From: Streptomyces phaeofaciens
GTDB taxonomy: Bacteria; Actinomycetota; Actinomycetes; Streptomycetales; Streptomycetaceae
NCBI RefSeq assembly: GCF_014648915.1
Contig: NZ_BMSA01000002.1
Location: forward strand, 186,001 to 250,000
Length of the DNA stretch: 64,000 bases
Direction: 5' to 3'
Shown here: piece after piece, positions 44,874 to 53,953 of the stretch
Layout: each line of letters begins with the position of its first letter
How positions within the stretch are numbered: the first letter of the stretch is position 1
Notes under the pieces: model-generated
Seen by the model: the letters and a program-made list of their open reading frames with translations, nothing else
Told to the model about the DNA's origin: nothing
Databases searched by the model: none
Program-made: the position numbers and the translations under genes

Positions 44874-46519
44874 CCTCCACCCTTCCCGCGGTGACCACTG
44901 CCCAGGTCCCCGCGCAGCGCAGACCCGCGCCGGAAACGCGTTCGACCGGCCGAACGTCCCCGCCGAAGCGGCTCCGCTCGTCCCGTCCCGACCTGCTGCT
45001 CTGCGGCGTCCTCCTGGTGGCGATCCTCGTCGTCCAGGGCTGGAACATCGCCGACTACCCCACCCTCAGCGACGACGAGGGCACCTACCTCGCCCAGGCC
45101 TGGGCCGTCCAGGAGGGCCGCGGCCTCGCCCACTACACCTACTGGTACGACCACCCGCCGTTCGGCTGGATCCAGCTCGCCCTGCTCACCTGGATCCCCA
45201 AGCTGATCAGCCCCGACTCGATGACGGTCGGCACCATGCGCGCCGCGATGCTCGTGGTCAGCGCCGTCAGCGCGGTCCTGCTCTACGTCCTGGGCCGGCG
45301 GCTCTCGCTGCCCCGCTGGGCGGCCGGGCTCGGCATGGCCCTGTTCGGGCTCTCCCCGCTCTCGGTCGTCCTCCAGCGGGAGATCTTCCTCGACAACCTC
45401 GCGGTGATGTGGACGCTGCTCGCGTTCACCCTGGCCGCCTCGCCCAGCCGCCACCTCTGGCACCACTTCGGCGCCGGCATCGCCGCCGCGACGGCCGTGC
45501 TCACCAAGGAGACGATGCTCTTCGTCCTCCCGGCGGTCCTGGTCACCATGTGGCGCCACAGCCACCGCGACACCCGCAAGTTCGCCCTCACCGGCGCGGT
45601 CACCGCCTGCACACTGATCGGCTTCTCGTACCCGCTCTTCGCCCTCCTCAAGGGCGAACTGTTCCCCGGCAGCGGCCATGTGTCGCTGTGGGACGGCATC
45701 AAGTACCAGATGACCCGGCCCGGTTCGGGCTTCATCCTCGACGCCGGCTCCGGCTCGCACGGCGTCCTGCGGTCCTGGCTCTACTACGACCGCGTCCTGA
45801 TCGTCGGCGGACTCGCGGGCGCGCTGCTGCTCCTGCTCACCTGGCGCTGGTCGGTCACCGCCCGCGCCCTCGCCGGCCCGTCCCTCGCGGTGGCGATCCT
45901 CGGCGTCGTCGCGATGCGGCCCAGCGGCTACCTGCCCGCGATGTACGTCATCCAGGCACTGCCCTTCCTCGCCCTGGTCCTCGCCGCCGCCGCGGCCAGC
46001 GTCGCCCACGGCGTCCTGCGCCGATGGCGCCGGCCCGACGAGGTCCGCTGGCGGACCGGCGGCCGCTACGCCCTCGCCGCCGCCCTGGCCCTCGCCGCCG
46101 GCGCGTACGTCGTCCCGCGCTGGTACGACGGCGACCGCACCGCTCTCACCGCCGACGCCAACGCCCCCTACCGGGCCGCCTCCCAGTGGCTGGCCACGGA
46201 GGTCGACAACCCGGGGGACACCCGCGTCCTGGTCGACGACGCGCTCTGGCTTGACCTCGTCCACGCCGGCTACGAGCCGGGCCTCGGCGCGATCTGGTTC
46301 TACAAGGCGGACCTCGACCCCGCCGTCACCAAGACCCTGCCGGGCGGCTGGCGGGACATCGACTACGTCGTCGCCTCCCCGACCGTACGGCGCGACGCCG
46401 TCGATCTGCCGGACGTCGGCGCGGCCCTCGCCCACTCGACGCCGGTGGCCACCTTCGGCACCGGCGAGGACCGGATCGAGATCCGGCGGATCCAGAGCGT
46501 CTCCGGAGGCGTCCGATGA
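44870..46519 (+). CDS. GT-C family membrane glycosyltransferase (ArnT/PMT-like)
   Basis: The 549-aa protein has about ten membrane helices after a 35-residue basic N-terminus. The first outer loop holds the acidic pair of the GT-C fold in LSDDEGTYLAQA, and HPPFGWIQLAL follows, as in ArnT/GT39-GT83 proteins that use polyprenyl-phosphate sugars outside the membrane. A soluble C-terminal domain of about 110 residues closes the protein. GTG 44870 overlaps the previous stop (GTGA). It would move a sugar from the lipid carrier made by the next gene onto a polymer, lipid or protein. Confidence 0.85.
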   Translation: MTSTLPAVTTAQVPAQRRPAPETRSTGRTSPPKRLRSSRPDLLLCGVLLVAILVVQGWNIADYPTLSDDEGTYLAQAWAVQEGRGLAHYTYWYDHPPFGWIQLALLTWIPKLISPDSMTVGTMRAAMLVVSAVSAVLLYVLGRRLSLPRWAAGLGMALFGLSPLSVVLQREIFLDNLAVMWTLLAFTLAASPSRHLWHHFGAGIAAATAVLTKETMLFVLPAVLVTMWRHSHRDTRKFALTGAVTACTLIGFSYPLFALLKGELFPGSGHVSLWDGIKYQMTRPGSGFILDAGSGSHGVLRSWLYYDRVLIVGGLAGALLLLLTWRWSVTARALAGPSLAVAILGVVAMRPSGYLPAMYVIQALPFLALVLAAAAASVAHGVLRRWRRPDEVRWRTGGRYALAAALALAAGAYVVPRWYDGDRTALTADANAPYRAASQWLATEVDNPGDTRVLVDDALWLDLVHAGYEPGLGAIWFYKADLDPAVTKTLPGGWRDIDYVVASPTVRRDAVDLPDVGAALAHSTPVATFGTGEDRIEIRRIQSVSGGVR

Positions 46520-47724
46520 GCCACGACCACACCGAGTCCACCACCCCCGTCCCCGATCTGCGCACCGCCGAACTCGCCGAGCCCGGCGCGGTCACCATCG
46601 TCGTACCGACGTTCAACGAGTCCGCGAACATCCGCCGGCTCCTGCACCAGATCACCGAGTCGGTGCCCGCCCGGCTGCCCTGCGAGGTCGTCTTCGTCGA
46701 CGACTCCACCGACGACACCCCCGAGGTCGTCCGGGACGCGGCGAAGGACTGCCCGTACCCGGTGACCGTGATCCACCGCGAGGAACCGGTCGGCGGGCTC
46801 GGCGGCGCGGTCGTCGAGGGCATCAAGGCGGCCGGGTCGGACTGGATCGTCGTCATGGACGGCGACTGCCAGCACCCGCCGTCCCTGGTGCCGGAGCTGG
46901 TCGCCACCGGGGAGCGGTCGGGCGCCGGGCTGGTCGTCGCCTCCCGGTACATCAAGGGCGGCAGCCGCGCCGGACTCGCCGGCAGCTACCGGGTCGCCGT
47001 CTCGCGGGGCGCGACCTGGCTCACCAAGTCCCTCTTCCCGCGCCGGCTGCACGGCATCAGCGACCCGATGAGCGGCTTCTTCGCGATCCGCCGCAGCGCG
47101 GTGACGGCGGACGTGCTCAAGCCGCTCGGCTACAAGATCCTCCTCGAACTCGCCGTGCGCAGCCGCCCGCGCCGGGTCAGCGAGGTCCCGTTCGTCTTCC
47201 AGGACCGCTTCGCCGGCGAGTCCAAGTCCTCCGCGCAGGAGGGCCTGCGCTTCCTGCGCCATCTCGCCGGACTGCGCACCGCCTCACCCGCGGCGCGCAT
47301 GGTCGGCTTCGGCCTGATCGGGCTGACCGGCTTCCTGCCGAACCTGCTCGGCCTGTACGCCCTCACGGCCGCCGGTCTGCACTACGTACCGGCGGAGATC
47401 CTCGCCAACCAGCTGGGCGTCGCCTGGAACTTCGTCCTCATCGAGCACCTGCTGTTCCGCGACCGCCGCTCCCACCGCCGCTGGTGGGACCGGGCCGGCC
47501 GGTTCGCGCTGCTCGCCAACGCCGACCTGGTGCTGCGGATCCCGCTGATCGCGCTGTTCGTGCACCGGTTCGGGATGGGCGCGCTGTCCGCGACCGCGCT
47601 GGCGCTGGTGACCACGTTCGTCCTGCGCTTCGCCGGCACCGAGGCGCTCGTCTACCTCCCGCGCAGGGGACCGCGCGGGGCCCGTACCGCCGCACGCCGT
47701 ACCGCCGCAAGGAGAGCCGCGTGA
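46516..47724 (+). CDS. Dolichol-phosphate-mannose-synthase-like GT2 fused to GtrA
   Basis: The 402-aa protein has an N-terminal GT2 domain (about 25-255; VVPTFNESANI, VDDSTDD and MDGDCQHPP are the Dpm1 marks) that loads a sugar on polyprenyl phosphate, and a C-terminal four-helix GtrA domain (about 265-385) believed to flip it. Synthesis and flipping are thus joined in one chain. ATG 46516 overlaps the previous TGA by four bases. Its product is the likely donor for the GT-C enzyme just upstream. Basic Ala/Arg-rich C-terminus. Confidence 0.88.
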   Translation: MSHDHTESTTPVPDLRTAELAEPGAVTIVVPTFNESANIRRLLHQITESVPARLPCEVVFVDDSTDDTPEVVRDAAKDCPYPVTVIHREEPVGGLGGAVVEGIKAAGSDWIVVMDGDCQHPPSLVPELVATGERSGAGLVVASRYIKGGSRAGLAGSYRVAVSRGATWLTKSLFPRRLHGISDPMSGFFAIRRSAVTADVLKPLGYKILLELAVRSRPRRVSEVPFVFQDRFAGESKSSAQEGLRFLRHLAGLRTASPAARMVGFGLIGLTGFLPNLLGLYALTAAGLHYVPAEILANQLGVAWNFVLIEHLLFRDRRSHRRWWDRAGRFALLANADLVLRIPLIALFVHRFGMGALSATALALVTTFVLRFAGTEALVYLPRRGPRGARTAARRTAARRAA

Positions 47725-50171
47725 AGACAAGACGCCGTAGGAGAACCGCCGTGCTGGCGGTGACGGGCCTGACCTCGGGCCTGTTGCTGACCGCACCACA
47801 GCCCGCGTCCGCCGCCAACCTCATCAAGAACGCCGGATTCGAGACCGCCGGGACCGACGGCATGCCCTACTGCTGGGAGAAGTCGGGCTGGGGCGACAAC
47901 GACTTCACCTTCGAGCACACCTCCGACGCCCACACCGGGTCCAGGGCGATGAAGGTGACGCTCACCCGGCGGGTCGACGGCGACCGCAAAGCGCTGATCA
48001 CCGAGTCGGCGCAGTGCGCGCCGACGGTGACGCCGGGCAAGCAGTACGACCTGTCGCTCTGGTACAAGTCGACGACCCCGGACACCGCCGTCACCCTGTT
48101 CCGGCACGACGCCACCGCCGGCTGGCAGTACTGGACCGACCTCAAGACGCTTCAGACGGCCGCCGCCTGGACCGAGGCCTCGGTCCGCACCCCCGAGGTG
48201 CCGGCCGGCACCGACCGCATCACCTGGGGCGTCTCCGTCTACGGCACCGGCTCGGCGACCACCGACGACTACACGATGGAGCAGGTCCCCGACGTCCTGC
48301 CGCCCGCCGCCTGCACGGGCACCGCCGAGGAGTGCGCCAACGGCCGCTGGGACGTGCTGCCCACGCAGAACCCGGTCCGCTCCATGCACTCCGTCGTCCT
48401 CAACAACGGCAAGGTGCTGCTGATCGCCGGGTCCGGCAACAGCGAGGAGCAGTTCGAGGCGGGCACGTTCACCAGCGCGGTGTACGACCCGGCCAACGGC
48501 AGCTACAAGGTCGTCCCCACCCCCAAGGACATGTTCTGCGCCGGTCACGTCCAGCTCCAGGACGGGCGGGTGCTGGTGATGAGCGGCAACAAGGCGTACC
48601 CGGTCGTGGGCGGGCACGGCTACGAGGGCTTCAAGGACTCGTACATCTTCGACCCGGCCACCGAGACGTACAGCAAGACCAACGACATGAACGACGGCCA
48701 CTGGTACCCGTCGGCCACCGTCATGGGCAACGGTGACGTGCTGTCCTTCGGCGGGCTGCGCGAGGACTCCACCGGGTCGGTGACGGCCGAGCTGTTCTCG
48801 CAGGAGGAACAGCGGTGGCAGCCGCTGTGGAAGGTCAACCAGACCTGGTCGTACTGGGGTCTGTACCCGTCGATGATCCTCATGCAGGACGGCCGGCTCT
48901 TCTACTCCGGCAGCCATGTCTTCGGCAACAACATCCCCGGCACCGGCGCGGCGATCTACGACTACGACGCCAACTCCACCACGCAGATCCCCGGCCTCCA
49001 GAACAAGGACCAGCGCGACCAGTCGGCGAGCGTGCTGCTGCCCCCGGCGCAGGACCAGAAGGTCCTCACCCTCGGCGGCGGCAACATCGACTCCAACCCG
49101 GACGCGGGCCGGCTGACCGACGTCATCGACCTCAAGCAGCCCAACCCGTCCTACGTGGCCGGCCCGCCGATCCCGCAGGGCACGGTCGACCTCGGCAACG
49201 GCAAGGTCCCGCAGACCGGCAGCCAGGGCAAGATGTACGTCTCCGCCGTGCTGCTGCCCGACGGCAAGGTCCTGGAGACCGGCGGCGCGCTGCACAACCG
49301 GGCCGATCCGGTCTTCGAGTCCTCGCTCTACGACCCGGACACGGGCACGTTCGATCCCGTGGCCGCCGACCCGCAGGCCCGCGGCTACCACTCCTCGTCG
49401 TTCCTGCTGCCGGACGGCCGGGTGATGTCCACCGGCGACAACCCGGGCAACGGCACCTGGAACCACAACGTGTCGATCTACACCCCGCCCTATCTGCTCA
49501 AGGGCACCCGGCCGACGATCACCTCGGTCATCGACACGGAGTGGAACTACGGCGACACCCAGCGGATCACGGTCGACCGGCCCATCGCCAAGGCGGAGCT
49601 GATCCGCCCGGCGGCCGTCACCCACTCCTCCGACCCGAACCAGCGCTTCGTCGACCTGCCGCTCTCCGTGGACGGCAACAACGTCGACCTGAACGTGACG
49701 AGCAACCCCAACCTGGCCCCGCCCGGCTGGTACATGCTCTTCGGGGTGGATGCGAACGGCGTGCCGTCGGTGGCGAAGTGGGTGCACCTCCAGGGCCCGG
49801 CCGCGCTCAGCGCGGACACCCCGTCGACGTTCTCCGTCTCGGACGGCACCACGGCCGCCCCGCACGTCCACACCTTCGCCGACGACCTGACCGGCAAGGT
49901 CACCGGCCCCGGCAAGAAGCGGACCTCGCAGAAGGTCTCCCCGACCGTCTCCGGCTGCGACCGGCACTACGGCTCGGTCAACGTGTGCGTGCCGACCGCG
50001 TTCCCGGCGAAGGTGAGGGCGACCGCGGCCGCCCGCTGCGCCTGGCTCAAGGCGAACGACTACGGGCGGCTCGAGGTCAACGGCAAGGACGACCCGCTGC
50101 GCCTGGATCCGAACCGGGACGGCGTCGCCTGCGGAAAGGGTGATGTGACGAAGAGCCGGCGGCTCTCGTAG
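47721..50171 (+). CDS. Secreted galactose-oxidase-like copper radical oxidase with CBM and excalibur domain
   Basis: The 816-aa protein has a signal peptide with a run of arginines (twin-arginine-like; cleavage after PASA), a carbohydrate-binding-module-like beta domain (about 33-185), a Kelch-repeat galactose-oxidase domain (about 205-590), a DUF1929 C-terminal beta domain (about 590-695), and an excalibur calcium motif (DPNRDGVACG). Residues matching the copper and Cys-Tyr cofactor site of galactose oxidase are present: Cys273 (MFCAGH), Tyr329 (HWYPS), Tyr556-His557 (GYHSS) and His635 (VTHSSD). It should oxidise a primary alcohol, probably of a glycan, to an aldehyde with H2O2. It differs from two-gene cslA-glxA in context. 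GTG 47721 overlaps the previous stop. Confidence 0.88.
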   Translation: MKTRRRRRTAVLAVTGLTSGLLLTAPQPASAANLIKNAGFETAGTDGMPYCWEKSGWGDNDFTFEHTSDAHTGSRAMKVTLTRRVDGDRKALITESAQCAPTVTPGKQYDLSLWYKSTTPDTAVTLFRHDATAGWQYWTDLKTLQTAAAWTEASVRTPEVPAGTDRITWGVSVYGTGSATTDDYTMEQVPDVLPPAACTGTAEECANGRWDVLPTQNPVRSMHSVVLNNGKVLLIAGSGNSEEQFEAGTFTSAVYDPANGSYKVVPTPKDMFCAGHVQLQDGRVLVMSGNKAYPVVGGHGYEGFKDSYIFDPATETYSKTNDMNDGHWYPSATVMGNGDVLSFGGLREDSTGSVTAELFSQEEQRWQPLWKVNQTWSYWGLYPSMILMQDGRLFYSGSHVFGNNIPGTGAAIYDYDANSTTQIPGLQNKDQRDQSASVLLPPAQDQKVLTLGGGNIDSNPDAGRLTDVIDLKQPNPSYVAGPPIPQGTVDLGNGKVPQTGSQGKMYVSAVLLPDGKVLETGGALHNRADPVFESSLYDPDTGTFDPVAADPQARGYHSSSFLLPDGRVMSTGDNPGNGTWNHNVSIYTPPYLLKGTRPTITSVIDTEWNYGDTQRITVDRPIAKAELIRPAAVTHSSDPNQRFVDLPLSVDGNNVDLNVTSNPNLAPPGWYMLFGVDANGVPSVAKWVHLQGPAALSADTPSTFSVSDGTTAAPHVHTFADDLTGKVTGPGKKRTSQKVSPTVSGCDRHYGSVNVCVPTAFPAKVRATAAARCAWLKANDYGRLEVNGKDDPLRLDPNRDGVACGKGDVTKSRRLS

Positions 50172-50174
50172 CCG

Positions 50175-50906
50175 CTAGCGGTCGCCGGCGAACTCCGCCA
50201 GGGCGCGCTCCACGATGGCCTCCAGCTGTTCGTGGTGCGCGCCCTTCCAGTACGCCCGGCCGCACCCGGCGCACTGCGCGAACACGTCGTACGACCGCTG
50301 CGTACCGTGTGCCAGCTGGTCGGCGACCTCCTCCTTGGTGGCCTCCCGCAGCAGCCCGTTGCAGGCGGTGCACCGGGTCCAGGGGCGCAGCTCGGGGGCG
50401 AAGCGGTCGAGGACGTCCCGGAGCTGTTCGTCCGGGCTGGTGCTGTAGACGAACGCCCCGGCCCACAGCTCGCGGCGGCGCAGCAGGCCCCGGTCACGGC
50501 TGAGCATCACCCGCTGTTCGGCCGCCGAGCGGGCGGCGAGCGCCGGGTCGCCGATGTCCGTCGACTCGTACGCCGTGTCCACGCCGAGCAGCCGCAGCCG
50601 GCGGGCGAGGGTGCCGAGGTGGACGTCGAGGAGGAAGCGCAGCGGGGCGCCGGGCACCCGCTGGGGGCGGGCGACCGGGCGGACGGCGACCGACTCGCCG
50701 TGCGCCGGGATGTGGGAGACGGGGACCTCGCGGTCGTCCACCACGAGGGCGCCGACCTCCGTCAGCGGGACACCGAGGGACTCGATGACATGACCGAGCG
50801 TCGACACGCCGTCGACGGCCAGGGGCGTGGCGCCGGCCCGCCGGGCGTGCGGGACGAACACGGCCAGCTCGGGGGCTACTTCGACGTGGATCTGCGGTGC
50901 GTTCAC
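50175..50906 (-). CDS. Mut7-C RNase-like protein with N-terminal ubiquitin-like domain
   Basis: The 243-aa cytoplasmic protein has a beta-grasp ubiquitin-like N-terminal part (about 1-80; LGHVIESLGVPLTEVGALVVD is cut here to its start LGHVIESLGVP) and a Mut7-C domain (about 88-235) with PIN-like aspartates (FLLDVHLG, SRDRGLLRR) and four cysteines C-x2-C (RCTACN) and C-x2-C (QCAGCG) that should bind zinc. Mut7-C proteins are thought to be nucleases. It converges on the galactose-oxidase-like gene with only 3 bases between stops. ATG at 50906. Partner unknown. Confidence 0.87.
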   Translation of the reverse strand: MNAPQIHVEVAPELAVFVPHARRAGATPLAVDGVSTLGHVIESLGVPLTEVGALVVDDREVPVSHIPAHGESVAVRPVARPQRVPGAPLRFLLDVHLGTLARRLRLLGVDTAYESTDIGDPALAARSAAEQRVMLSRDRGLLRRRELWAGAFVYSTSPDEQLRDVLDRFAPELRPWTRCTACNGLLREATKEEVADQLAHGTQRSYDVFAQCAGCGRAYWKGAHHEQLEAIVERALAEFAGDR

Positions 50907-50939
50907 CCCGTCAGGATGGCATGCGGGAGGGGGTCGGTC

Positions 50940-51578
50940 TCAGCGGTTTTCGTGAGGCAGACCGCGGGCGAGGACGGTCAGGGTGCGGTCGACGAGGCTC
51001 GCGAAGTCGTCCCGGTGGTCGTTCTCCGCCCAGTACAGGGACGTCTCCATCAGCCCGCCGATGAGGGACATCGCGTAGACCCGCACCTCCAGGCTGTCCG
51101 GGTCGCTGCCGGTGCGCTCGGCGATGGCGGTGCAGAGCATGCGGCCGGTGACCGACATGCTCTGCATCATCCGTGAGCGGACCGCGGGCACCTGGACCAT
51201 CAGATGGGTGCGCAGCCGCGCCACCTCCGCGTCCTCCTCGACGCCCGTGCGGACCGCCTCCCGCATCACGTACCGGATGCTGTCCGTCCACGGTTCGTCC
51301 GCCGGGCGGGACCGCAGCTCCTCCAGGAGGATCGGGTCGTACTCGTCGGTGAGGACGATGTCCTCCTTGGTCGGGAAGTACCGGAAGACGGTCGACGGCG
51401 ACACCTCGGCCCGCTCGGCGATCTGGTCGATCGTCGTGGCGTCGTACCCCTGTTCCTTGATCAGCGCGTAGGTCGCGGTGCGGATCGCCTCGCGTGTCTT
51501 GATCTTCTTGCGCTCCCGCAGGCCCAGCTGGGAGCGGTCGGCGGGGGAGGAGGTACGTGCGGCCGTCATGGGCCTCAT
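50940..51578 (-). CDS. TetR-family repressor, coupled to an MFS exporter
   Basis: The 212-aa regulator has the TetR DNA-binding N-terminus (TREAIRTATYALIKEQGY then TTIDQIAERAEVSPSTVFRYF, given here in parts) and a helical ligand domain. ATG 51578 overlaps the exporter's TGA by four bases, so it is the second gene of a two-gene operon. It likely represses that operon by binding the palindrome at 53124-53138 and releases it when an exported drug binds. ATG 51569 is an alternative. Confidence 0.92.
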   Translation of the reverse strand: MRPMTAARTSSPADRSQLGLRERKKIKTREAIRTATYALIKEQGYDATTIDQIAERAEVSPSTVFRYFPTKEDIVLTDEYDPILLEELRSRPADEPWTDSIRYVMREAVRTGVEEDAEVARLRTHLMVQVPAVRSRMMQSMSVTGRMLCTAIAERTGSDPDSLEVRVYAMSLIGGLMETSLYWAENDHRDDFASLVDRTLTVLARGLPHENR

Positions 51579-53119
51579 TGTCGGGCATCGGCGGGGGCGG
51601 CGGCCATGTCGCCGGGGCTCCCGGCCCGCCGCGCACCCGGTGTCCCCGGCAGCAGAGCGGCCGCCAGCAGCGCGGCGACCAGGGCGGCGACCGCGCACAC
51701 CAGCAGGGCGAGGGTCATGCCGTGGACGTACGCGCCGTTCGCGGAGGCGGCGAGGTGCGCGGATCCGGCCCGCTCGGCGATCAGATGCGCGGCGACCACG
51801 GAGTCCCCGGCGGTGTCGGCGGCCGCGGCGGGCAGGCCGGTGACGTCGAGGCGGTCGCGGAAGGCGCCCGCGAGCAGGCTGCCGAGCAGGGCGATACCGA
51901 TGGCGCCGCCCACCTGGCGCAGGGTCATCAGCAGGCCCGAGCCGCTGCCCGCGCGGTCGGAGGGCAGGGCGGCGAGGGCACCGGACATCGCGGGCACGAC
52001 CGCGAAGCCGAAGCCGGCCCCGGCGAGGGACAGCCACAGCGCGGTGAAGCCGTAGCCGGAGTCCACCGTCGTACGGCTGCCCAGGAGCGCGGCGAAGGCC
52101 AGCACCACGAGGCCCGCGCTGACCACGGCCCGTGCCCCGAACCGGGCGACGACGGGCTGGGCGCCCCGCGCGGCGACGATCAGCCCGCCCATCAGCGGCA
52201 GCAGCCGCACCCCGGTGCCGAGGGAGTCGTGGCCGAGGACGGCCTGGAGGTACGGCGGCAGGACGAACATCAGGCCGGACAGCACGAACATCACCAGGGT
52301 GGCGGCGAGGGTGTTGAACAGGAACCCGCGGTGGGCGAGGAGTCCCATGTCGAGCATGGGCCGCGGCATGCGCCTCTCCCGCAGCACGAGCCCGGCGATC
52401 AGGACGACGGCGGCGGCGGACATCGCGAGGACCAGCGGGTCGCCCCAGCCGCGGGTGGGTGCCTCGATGATCGCGTAGATGAGGGCGCCGAGCCCGGACG
52501 CGGTCAGCGCGGTGGAGAGGAGGTCCACCTCGGGGGAGGCGGGGTCGCGGGTCTCCGGCAGCAGCAGGACGCAGGCGAGGATGCCGAGGGCGGCCATGGG
52601 GAGGTTGATGAGGAAGACCGAGCCCCACCAGAAGTGGTTGAGCAGCCAGCCGCCGATGATCGGTCCGAGCGGCAGGCCGAGCGTGGAGCCGGCGGAGACG
52701 ATACCGACGGCCTTGGTGCGCTCGTCGGGCTCGAACAGCGAGGGCAGGACGGACAGGGCGAGCGGGGTGACCAGCGCGCCTCCGACGCCCATCAGGGCGC
52801 GGGCGGCGATCACCCAGTTCACGTCGTCGGCGAGTGCGCCGAGCGCCGAGCCGACGAGGAAGATCCCCAGCCCGACGACGAGCATCCGGCGGCGGCCGAA
52901 CCGGTCGCCGAGCAGACCTGCGGGGAGCATCAGGGCCGCGAAGACGACGATGTACGCGTCCGCCATCCACTGCTGCTGGCCGGTGGTGGCGCCGAGTTCG
53001 GCGGCCATGGTCGGCAGCGCCACGTTGAGGATCGTCATGTCGAAGCCGAGCACCAGCATGCTCGCGACCAGGGCCCCTAGGGCCCACCAGCGACGGGGGT
53101 CTGGAGTGACAGTTTCCAT
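51575..53119 (-). CDS. MFS drug exporter, DHA2 (14-helix, EmrB/QacA) type
   Basis: The 514-aa transporter has 14 membrane helices. Helix 1 holds DMTILNVALPTM (motif D1 of DHA2), the loop 2-3 motif A is GDRFGRRRM, and motif C is GSTLGLPLGPIIGG in helix 5. It should export drugs in exchange for protons. ATG at 53119 is followed by the TetR gene with a four-base overlap. A promoter with TTGACA and an operator overlap lie just upstream. Confidence 0.94.
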   Translation of the reverse strand: METVTPDPRRWWALGALVASMLVLGFDMTILNVALPTMAAELGATTGQQQWMADAYIVVFAALMLPAGLLGDRFGRRRMLVVGLGIFLVGSALGALADDVNWVIAARALMGVGGALVTPLALSVLPSLFEPDERTKAVGIVSAGSTLGLPLGPIIGGWLLNHFWWGSVFLINLPMAALGILACVLLLPETRDPASPEVDLLSTALTASGLGALIYAIIEAPTRGWGDPLVLAMSAAAVVLIAGLVLRERRMPRPMLDMGLLAHRGFLFNTLAATLVMFVLSGLMFVLPPYLQAVLGHDSLGTGVRLLPLMGGLIVAARGAQPVVARFGARAVVSAGLVVLAFAALLGSRTTVDSGYGFTALWLSLAGAGFGFAVVPAMSGALAALPSDRAGSGSGLLMTLRQVGGAIGIALLGSLLAGAFRDRLDVTGLPAAAADTAGDSVVAAHLIAERAGSAHLAASANGAYVHGMTLALLVCAVAALVAALLAAALLPGTPGARRAGSPGDMAAAPADARQ

Positions 53120-53123
53120 GAAA

Positions 53124-53156
53124 TGAGAGTAGCTCTCAAAATGTAGCCACTGTCAA
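53124..53156 (-). promoter_or_regulatory. Promoter and TetR operator of the MFS-TetR operon
   Basis: Reading the minus strand, TTGACA (53156-53151) and TACTCT (53131-53126) lie 19 bases apart. The perfect palindrome TGAGAG-TAG-CTCTCA (53124-53138) covers the -10 box and ends 4 bases before the ATG, the expected site for the coupled TetR repressor. Confidence 0.6.
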
Positions 53157-53181
53157 TCGACAGGGGCGTCCGGGCATGAAA

Positions 53182-53211
53182 AATGGCCACGGCTCGGAAG
53201 CCGTGGCCATT
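53182..53211 (-). terminator. Rho-independent terminator of the hemolysin III gene
   Basis: A perfect 13-bp stem (AATGGCCACGGCT and complement) with a 4-nt loop is followed on the minus strand by TTTTT, a textbook terminator rarely so complete in Streptomyces. It lies 20 bases past the stop. Confidence 0.9.
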
Positions 53212-53230
53212 GAATGGCGGAAAAGCGACG

Positions 53231-53953
53231 CTATGCGTGCTGGTACGCCACCAGCGAGATGCCGACGTAGTGGACGACGAACGCCGCGAGCGTGAGCGAG
53301 TGGAACACCTCGTGGAAGCCGAACCAGCGCGGTGAGGGGTTCGGCCGCTTGATGCCGTAGATCACGCCGCCGGCGCTGTAGAGGAGTCCGCCGACGATCA
53401 CCAGGACCAGGACGGCGATCCCGCCCGTGCGCATGAAGTCCGGCAGGAAGAAGACGGCCGCCCAGCCCATAGCGATGTAGCAGGGGGTGTAGAGCCAGCG
53501 CGGGGCGCCGACCCAGAAGACCCGGAAGACGATGCCCGCCGCCGCGGCCGCCCAGATCCCCCACAGCAGCCACTGACCCTTGGCCTCGGGAAGCAGCAGC
53601 ATGGTGAGCGGGGTGTAGGTGCCCGCGATGATCAGGAAGATGTTGGCGTGGTCCAGGCGGCGCAGGATGCCGTCCATGCGCGCGTTCCAGTTGCCGCGGT
53701 GGTAGAGCGCGCTCACGCCGAACAGCAGGCACGCGGTGAGCGCGTAGATGCCGCAGGCGATCCGGCCGCGCGTGGAGTCGGCGAGGGCGGTGAGCACCAG
53801 GCCCGCGATGAGCGCGGCCGGGAACATGCCGAGATGCAGCCAGCCGCGGAGCTTGGGCTTGATCTCGTGCGGCAGGGGGAGCGCGACGGGGCCGCGGCCG
53901 GCGGCCGGCGTGTCCGTGGGCGCGTCGGGGACGGGCGCAGTCATGGGCCGCAT
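53231..53953 (-). CDS. Hemolysin III/PAQR-family membrane protein
   Basis: The 240-aa protein has seven membrane helices of the HlyIII (progestin-adipoQ-receptor-like) fold. Conserved zinc-site residues are visible as SALYHRGNW and RLDHANIFLIIAGTYTP (His/Asp), and FHEVFHSLTLAAFVVHY (two His) near the C-terminus. Some members are ceramidase-like hydrolases. ATG 53953 or 53944. It is a single gene, terminated by the strong hairpin. Confidence 0.9.
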   Translation of the reverse strand: MRPMTAPVPDAPTDTPAAGRGPVALPLPHEIKPKLRGWLHLGMFPAALIAGLVLTALADSTRGRIACGIYALTACLLFGVSALYHRGNWNARMDGILRRLDHANIFLIIAGTYTPLTMLLLPEAKGQWLLWGIWAAAAAGIVFRVFWVGAPRWLYTPCYIAMGWAAVFFLPDFMRTGGIAVLVLVIVGGLLYSAGGVIYGIKRPNPSPRWFGFHEVFHSLTLAAFVVHYVGISLVAYQHA

